Assembly: GCA_022792755.1 (NCBI GenBank)
Contig: JAAWBP010000155.1
Location: 1 to 26,465, forward strand
Direction of reading: 5' to 3'
Source of the DNA: Oscillospiraceae bacterium
GTDB lineage: Bacteria > Bacillota > Clostridia > Oscillospirales > Ruminococcaceae
DNA: 26,465 nt
Below are positions 24,330 to 26,465 of this stretch, piece after piece. The notes below the pieces were generated by a model, which saw only the letters and a list, made by a program, of their open reading frames with translations, was not told where the DNA came from and ran no database searches. The first letter of the stretch is position 1; each line of letters starts with the position of its first letter. The position numbers were made by a program, and so were the translations under genes.

Positions 24330-24929
24330 ATGTATCCGCTCATTGAAATCAAGACTGTGCCGATTGAAATCGAAATCAAAACAACAAACGCCAAGCTTGA
24401 GTACGCGCGCGGAACAGCCGATCTGGAGATTTCTAGGAATAAAGGCGGCTTGAGTATCCACAGCCGCCCGATCCGCCTCAACATCGACACCTTCGAGGCG
24501 AGAAATTCTATCGTCCCCACCCCGGCGCGTTCCGTTGCCCAGAATGCACAGAGAGGGCAGCAGGCCGCGTACCAGGCAACAGCAACTTACGCCAGACAGG
24601 GGCAGCTTCTGCTCAATGCACAAATTGGCCAGGAGCTCGTCACGCAGTTTGCCGAAGAAGCGCAGAATCAAAACCTGAAAACCAACGTCGGGATTCAGTT
24701 CCTGCCCAGCGTCGCGCCGGAAATCAGCTGGGATCCTGCCGAGATGCAGATCCGTTATGAAATGGATAAGCTGAACTTTGACTGGCGGCTCAACGAACCA
24801 CGGTTCGAATTTGTCCCGGGCGACGTCCAGATTTCGGTTACACAGCATCCGGACGTCGAAATCAAATACGTTGGCGGCCCTCTTTTCGTTCCCCCGTCCG
24901 CCGACCCGAATTATGAGGCTGAAGCCTGA
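24330..24929 (+). CDS. DUF6470 family protein (YviE-like)
   Basis: This 199-residue protein matches the family found between flgL and fliW in Firmicutes (B. subtilis YviE). It starts MYPLIEIKTVPIEIEIKT and has an alternating hydrophobic beta-rich N-terminus, an Ala/Gln-rich helical centre (about 75-110) and an IRYEMDKLNFDWRLNEP segment (about 146-162). No catalytic motif is visible. The function is unknown; synteny suggests a role late in flagellar assembly. AAAGGAG lies upstream of the ATG. Confidence 0.85.
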   Translation: MYPLIEIKTVPIEIEIKTTNAKLEYARGTADLEISRNKGGLSIHSRPIRLNIDTFEARNSIVPTPARSVAQNAQRGQQAAYQATATYARQGQLLLNAQIGQELVTQFAEEAQNQNLKTNVGIQFLPSVAPEISWDPAEMQIRYEMDKLNFDWRLNEPRFEFVPGDVQISVTQHPDVEIKYVGGPLFVPPSADPNYEAEA

Positions 24930-24950
24930 GAGTGATAGGAGGCTGTTGCC

Positions 24951-25406
24951 TTGAAAGTTCAAACCAAATATTTTGGCGAGATCGATTATGAATCGGACGA
25001 ATGTCTCACCTTCCCAAACGGGTTGTTCGGCTTTGAATCGGAGCAGCAGTTTCTACTTCTTCCCTTTGAAGGAAGCATCGGTACGCTGTTCTGCCTGCAG
25101 AGCATCCAAACCCCTTCCTTAGCGTTCATTGCCATGGATCCGTTTGCGCTCCGCTCCGACTATATGCCTGCGCTCCGCCCTGCGGAGCTAAAGGCTCTGG
25201 ATGTTCCCGACCATGAACAGCTCTGTTATTATGTGCTTTGCGCAATCAAAAAGCCGGTATCCGACAGCACGGTCAACCTGAAATGCCCAATCGCCATCAA
25301 CCCGCAGACTCTTACTGCTTATCAGGTCATTCTGGAGACCGATCTCTATCATATGCGCCATCCCCTGGCTGAATTCGTTCAGGACGAGGAGGGCGTATCA
25401 TGTTGA
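24951..25406 (+). CDS. fliW: Flagellar assembly factor FliW
   Basis: FliW binds flagellin and, when free, binds CsrA and blocks it, so flagellin translation is matched to export. The start is a TTG with AGGAGG eight bases upstream. The 151-residue protein has the FliW opening (VQTKYFGEIDYESDE and FPNGLFGFE), the FIAMDPFALRSDY segment (about 59-71), and CPIAINPQTLTAYQVIL (about 113-129). It overlaps csrA by 7 bases. Length is normal. Confidence 0.96.
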   Translation: MKVQTKYFGEIDYESDECLTFPNGLFGFESEQQFLLLPFEGSIGTLFCLQSIQTPSLAFIAMDPFALRSDYMPALRPAELKALDVPDHEQLCYYVLCAIKKPVSDSTVNLKCPIAINPQTLTAYQVILETDLYHMRHPLAEFVQDEEGVSC

Positions 25407-25738
25407 TTTTACAGCGCCGTGCCGGAGAATCGATCCAGATCGGCGATGATATTGAAATCTCTGTTTTGACAGTCGAAGGAGGCCGGGTGCGGCTTGCGAT
25501 CACCGCGCCGACCGAGGTGACGATCCTCCGCAGTGAGCTGATCGAGGCGCAGGCCGCGAATCAGGATTCCGTCATGGAGCAGACCACCCCAACGGAATTG
25601 TTCGGCATCCTAGAAGAGGTGCTTCCAGACCAGGGGGCGCATCCCGCTGTCCAGCCAAAACCGGTGGTTCCTTTTTCCAGTCTCAGGCAGAGGGAAAAGC
25701 AGAATAGACCACAGCAGAAAGGAGGAGATTCCAAATGA
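25400..25738 (+). CDS. csrA: Translational regulator CsrA with extended C-terminus
   Basis: CsrA is a dimeric RNA-binding repressor; in Firmicutes it blocks flagellin mRNA by binding GGA motifs. The first 50 or so residues form the classic domain: MLILQRRAGESIQIGDDIEI, GRVRLAITAPTEV, and Arg44 used for RNA contacts. Usual CsrA proteins have 60-75 residues; this has 112. The extra tail (about 55-112) is polar and Gln/Pro-rich (for example VQPKPVVPFSSLRQREKQ), with no recognised domain. GAGGAGG precedes the ATG. It overlaps fliW by 7 bases and the next gene by 4. Confidence 0.95.
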   Translation: MLILQRRAGESIQIGDDIEISVLTVEGGRVRLAITAPTEVTILRSELIEAQAANQDSVMEQTTPTELFGILEEVLPDQGAHPAVQPKPVVPFSSLRQREKQNRPQQKGGDSK

Positions 25739-25917
25739 TGGAACAGATTGCCGCCATGTCTATGAACATGAGCGCCGCGACGGTTGCGCAGAATTATTCG
25801 ATTGCAATCACCAAAAAGACGATGGAATCCCAGGAGCTCGCCGCTCAGGAGCTGTTAAAGATGCTGCCCGAGACTCCAGCTCCCGCCAAGGGCCAGTATA
25901 TCGACGTTTATGCGTAA
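25735..25917 (+). CDS. YjfB-like putative motility protein
   Basis: This 60-residue peptide matches the small YjfB family of putative motility proteins. It has the typical opening IAAMSMNMSAATVAQNYSIA, a helical KKTMES segment, an LLKMLPE motif and the ending GQYIDVYA. GGAGGAG lies upstream of the ATG, which overlaps the csrA stop by 4 bases; a second ATG follows directly. It is the last gene before a terminator. Its role is not established. Confidence 0.85.
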   Translation: MMEQIAAMSMNMSAATVAQNYSIAITKKTMESQELAAQELLKMLPETPAPAKGQYIDVYA

Positions 25918-25929
25918 ATTCTGCCCGCA

Positions 25930-25967
25930 AACAGCTCGCCAGATTATATTCCGGCGGGCTGTTTTTT
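25930..25967 (+). terminator. Intrinsic terminator after the flgM operon
   Basis: An 11-bp stem (AACAGCTCGCC with GGCGGGCTGTT, one G-T pair) and 12-base loop end in TTTTTT. It lies 13 bases past the YjfB-like gene. Immediately after it, GCAAAATTTTT-CGG-AAAAATTTTGC (25985-26009) is a second, perfect 11-bp hairpin. Confidence 0.9.
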
Positions 25968-26018
25968 GTCGGGCTTTGCCAGGTGCAAAATTTTTCGGAA
26001 AAATTTTGCTCTCCCTCT

Positions 26019-26045
26019 TAATTTTTGGGACGGGTGGGCCGATAC
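26019..26045 (+). promoter_or_regulatory. Sigma-D (sigma-28) promoter of flagellin
   Basis: TAATTTTT (26019-26026), exactly 11 bases and GCCGATAC (26038-26045) follow the sigma-28 layout (TAAAGTTT-N11-GCCGATAA). The match is the best of the three such sites in the window. Transcription would start near 26052, leaving a leader of about 110 bases. Confidence 0.85.
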
Positions 26046-26051
26046 AGTAAA

Positions 26052-26160
26052 TGTCGGCGGAATGCCTTCTACCTATGAAGGCCTGTAGGCGGAAGGGATC
26101 CGGCGACAAACAGCGCGGGGAATGGATGCCCCGGAAAATATTTTATGGAGGAATTATATC
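26052..26160 (+). promoter_or_regulatory. Flagellin leader with candidate CsrA-binding sites
   Basis: A hairpin at 26116-26133 (CGGGG/CCCCG) presents AATGGATG in its loop, with GGA at 26124-26126, like the CsrA consensus (ACARGGAUG). A second GGA pair (26147-26152) forms the ribosome binding site ATGGAGGAA. This mirrors the two-site design of B. subtilis hag. A further hairpin, GCCTTC/GAAGGC (26064-26082), can alternatively pair CCTTC with GAAGG at 26092-26096. Confidence 0.75.
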
Positions 26161-26465
26161 ATGCGTATTCAGCACAATATCATGGCGATGAACGCCTACC
26201 GTAACTACAACAGCAATGTCAGCGCGATGAAGTCCAACCTCGAGAAACTGTCTTCCGGTTACAAGATCAACCGTGCCGGCGACGACGCTGCGGGCCTTGC
26301 GATTTCTGAGAAAATGCGCGCTCAGATCACCGGTTTGAACGCGGCTCAGAAGAACGTAAAAGACGGTATCTCCCTTGTCCAGACCGCTGAGGGTGCGATG
26401 CAGGAAGTCCAGGATATGTTAAACCGTATGGTTTACCTGGCGACCCAGTCCGCCAACGGCACCTA
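26161..26465 (+). CDS. hag: Flagellin, N-terminal part (runs off the right edge)
   Basis: Flagellin is the filament subunit. The first 101 codons are present. They begin MRIQHNIMAMNAYRNYNSNV and include the conserved D0/D1 helices, with LEKLSSGYKINRAGDDAAGL (about 28-47), an AISEKMRAQITGLNAAQKN segment (48-66) and QTAEGAMQEV. The C-terminus and variable domain lie outside. GGAGGAATTATATC precedes the ATG. Placement after fliW-csrA supports regulation by CsrA. Confidence 0.97.
   Translation, partial: MRIQHNIMAMNAYRNYNSNVSAMKSNLEKLSSGYKINRAGDDAAGLAISEKMRAQITGLNAAQKNVKDGISLVQTAEGAMQEVQDMLNRMVYLATQSANGT

Overview
The window is one contiguous flagellar and chemotaxis locus from a Gram-positive, peritrichous-type Firmicute. 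It is probably a member of class Clostridia, and moderate GC content with Ruminococcaceae/Oscillospirales-like gene content fits, but the species cannot be named from this sequence. The Clostridia/Bacilli assignment rests on FlbD, the TIGR02530-type flagellar operon protein, YlqG/YlqH-like proteins, a DUF6470 (YviE-like) protein, the FliW-CsrA pair, a YjfB-like peptide and strong AGGAGG ribosome binding sites. No mobile element, CRISPR array, tRNA or rRNA was seen.

The layout is divergent around a 0.1 kb gap at about 15.3-15.4 kb. Leftward (minus strand) runs a short cassette: a FliK/YlqG-like protein, a truncated FlhB-like export-switch domain and a PilZ protein. It is followed by a non-coding spacer with hairpins and a good sigma-A promoter (TTGCAT-17-TAAAAT, 12599-12627). 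That promoter should drive the early fla operon flgB-flgC-fliE-fliF-fliG-fliH-fliI-fliJ-fliK-flgD-TIGR02530-flgE-flbD-motA-motB-fliM, which leaves the window inside fliM. These genes build the basal body, export ATPase, hook, stator and switch.

Rightward (plus strand) run three units, each preceded by a sigma-D/sigma-28-like promoter (-10 GCCGATAT or GCCGATAC). They are cheA-cheW-cheR-cheB, ending in a strong terminator; flgM-flgN-flgK-flgL-DUF6470-fliW-csrA-yjfB-like, ending in a terminator; and flagellin (hag), cut by the right edge. The early sigma-A genes therefore sit on one strand and the late sigma-D genes on the other. The anti-sigma factor FlgM is in the late set, and the FliW-CsrA-flagellin homeostasis circuit lies next to its target leader.

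The most unusual point is an in-frame TAG at codon 42 of cheA, six codons before the phosphoryl-accepting histidine, in an otherwise intact gene. Other points of note are a possible 41-codon ORF in the flgB leader, a CsrA with a roughly 55-residue C-terminal extension, a perfect 12-bp hairpin between flgE and flbD, a FliG lacking the EHPQ motif, no fliL between motB and fliM, and a long structured flgM leader. I do not see a wholly new system. The window is mainly a well-ordered flagellar locus with these local oddities.
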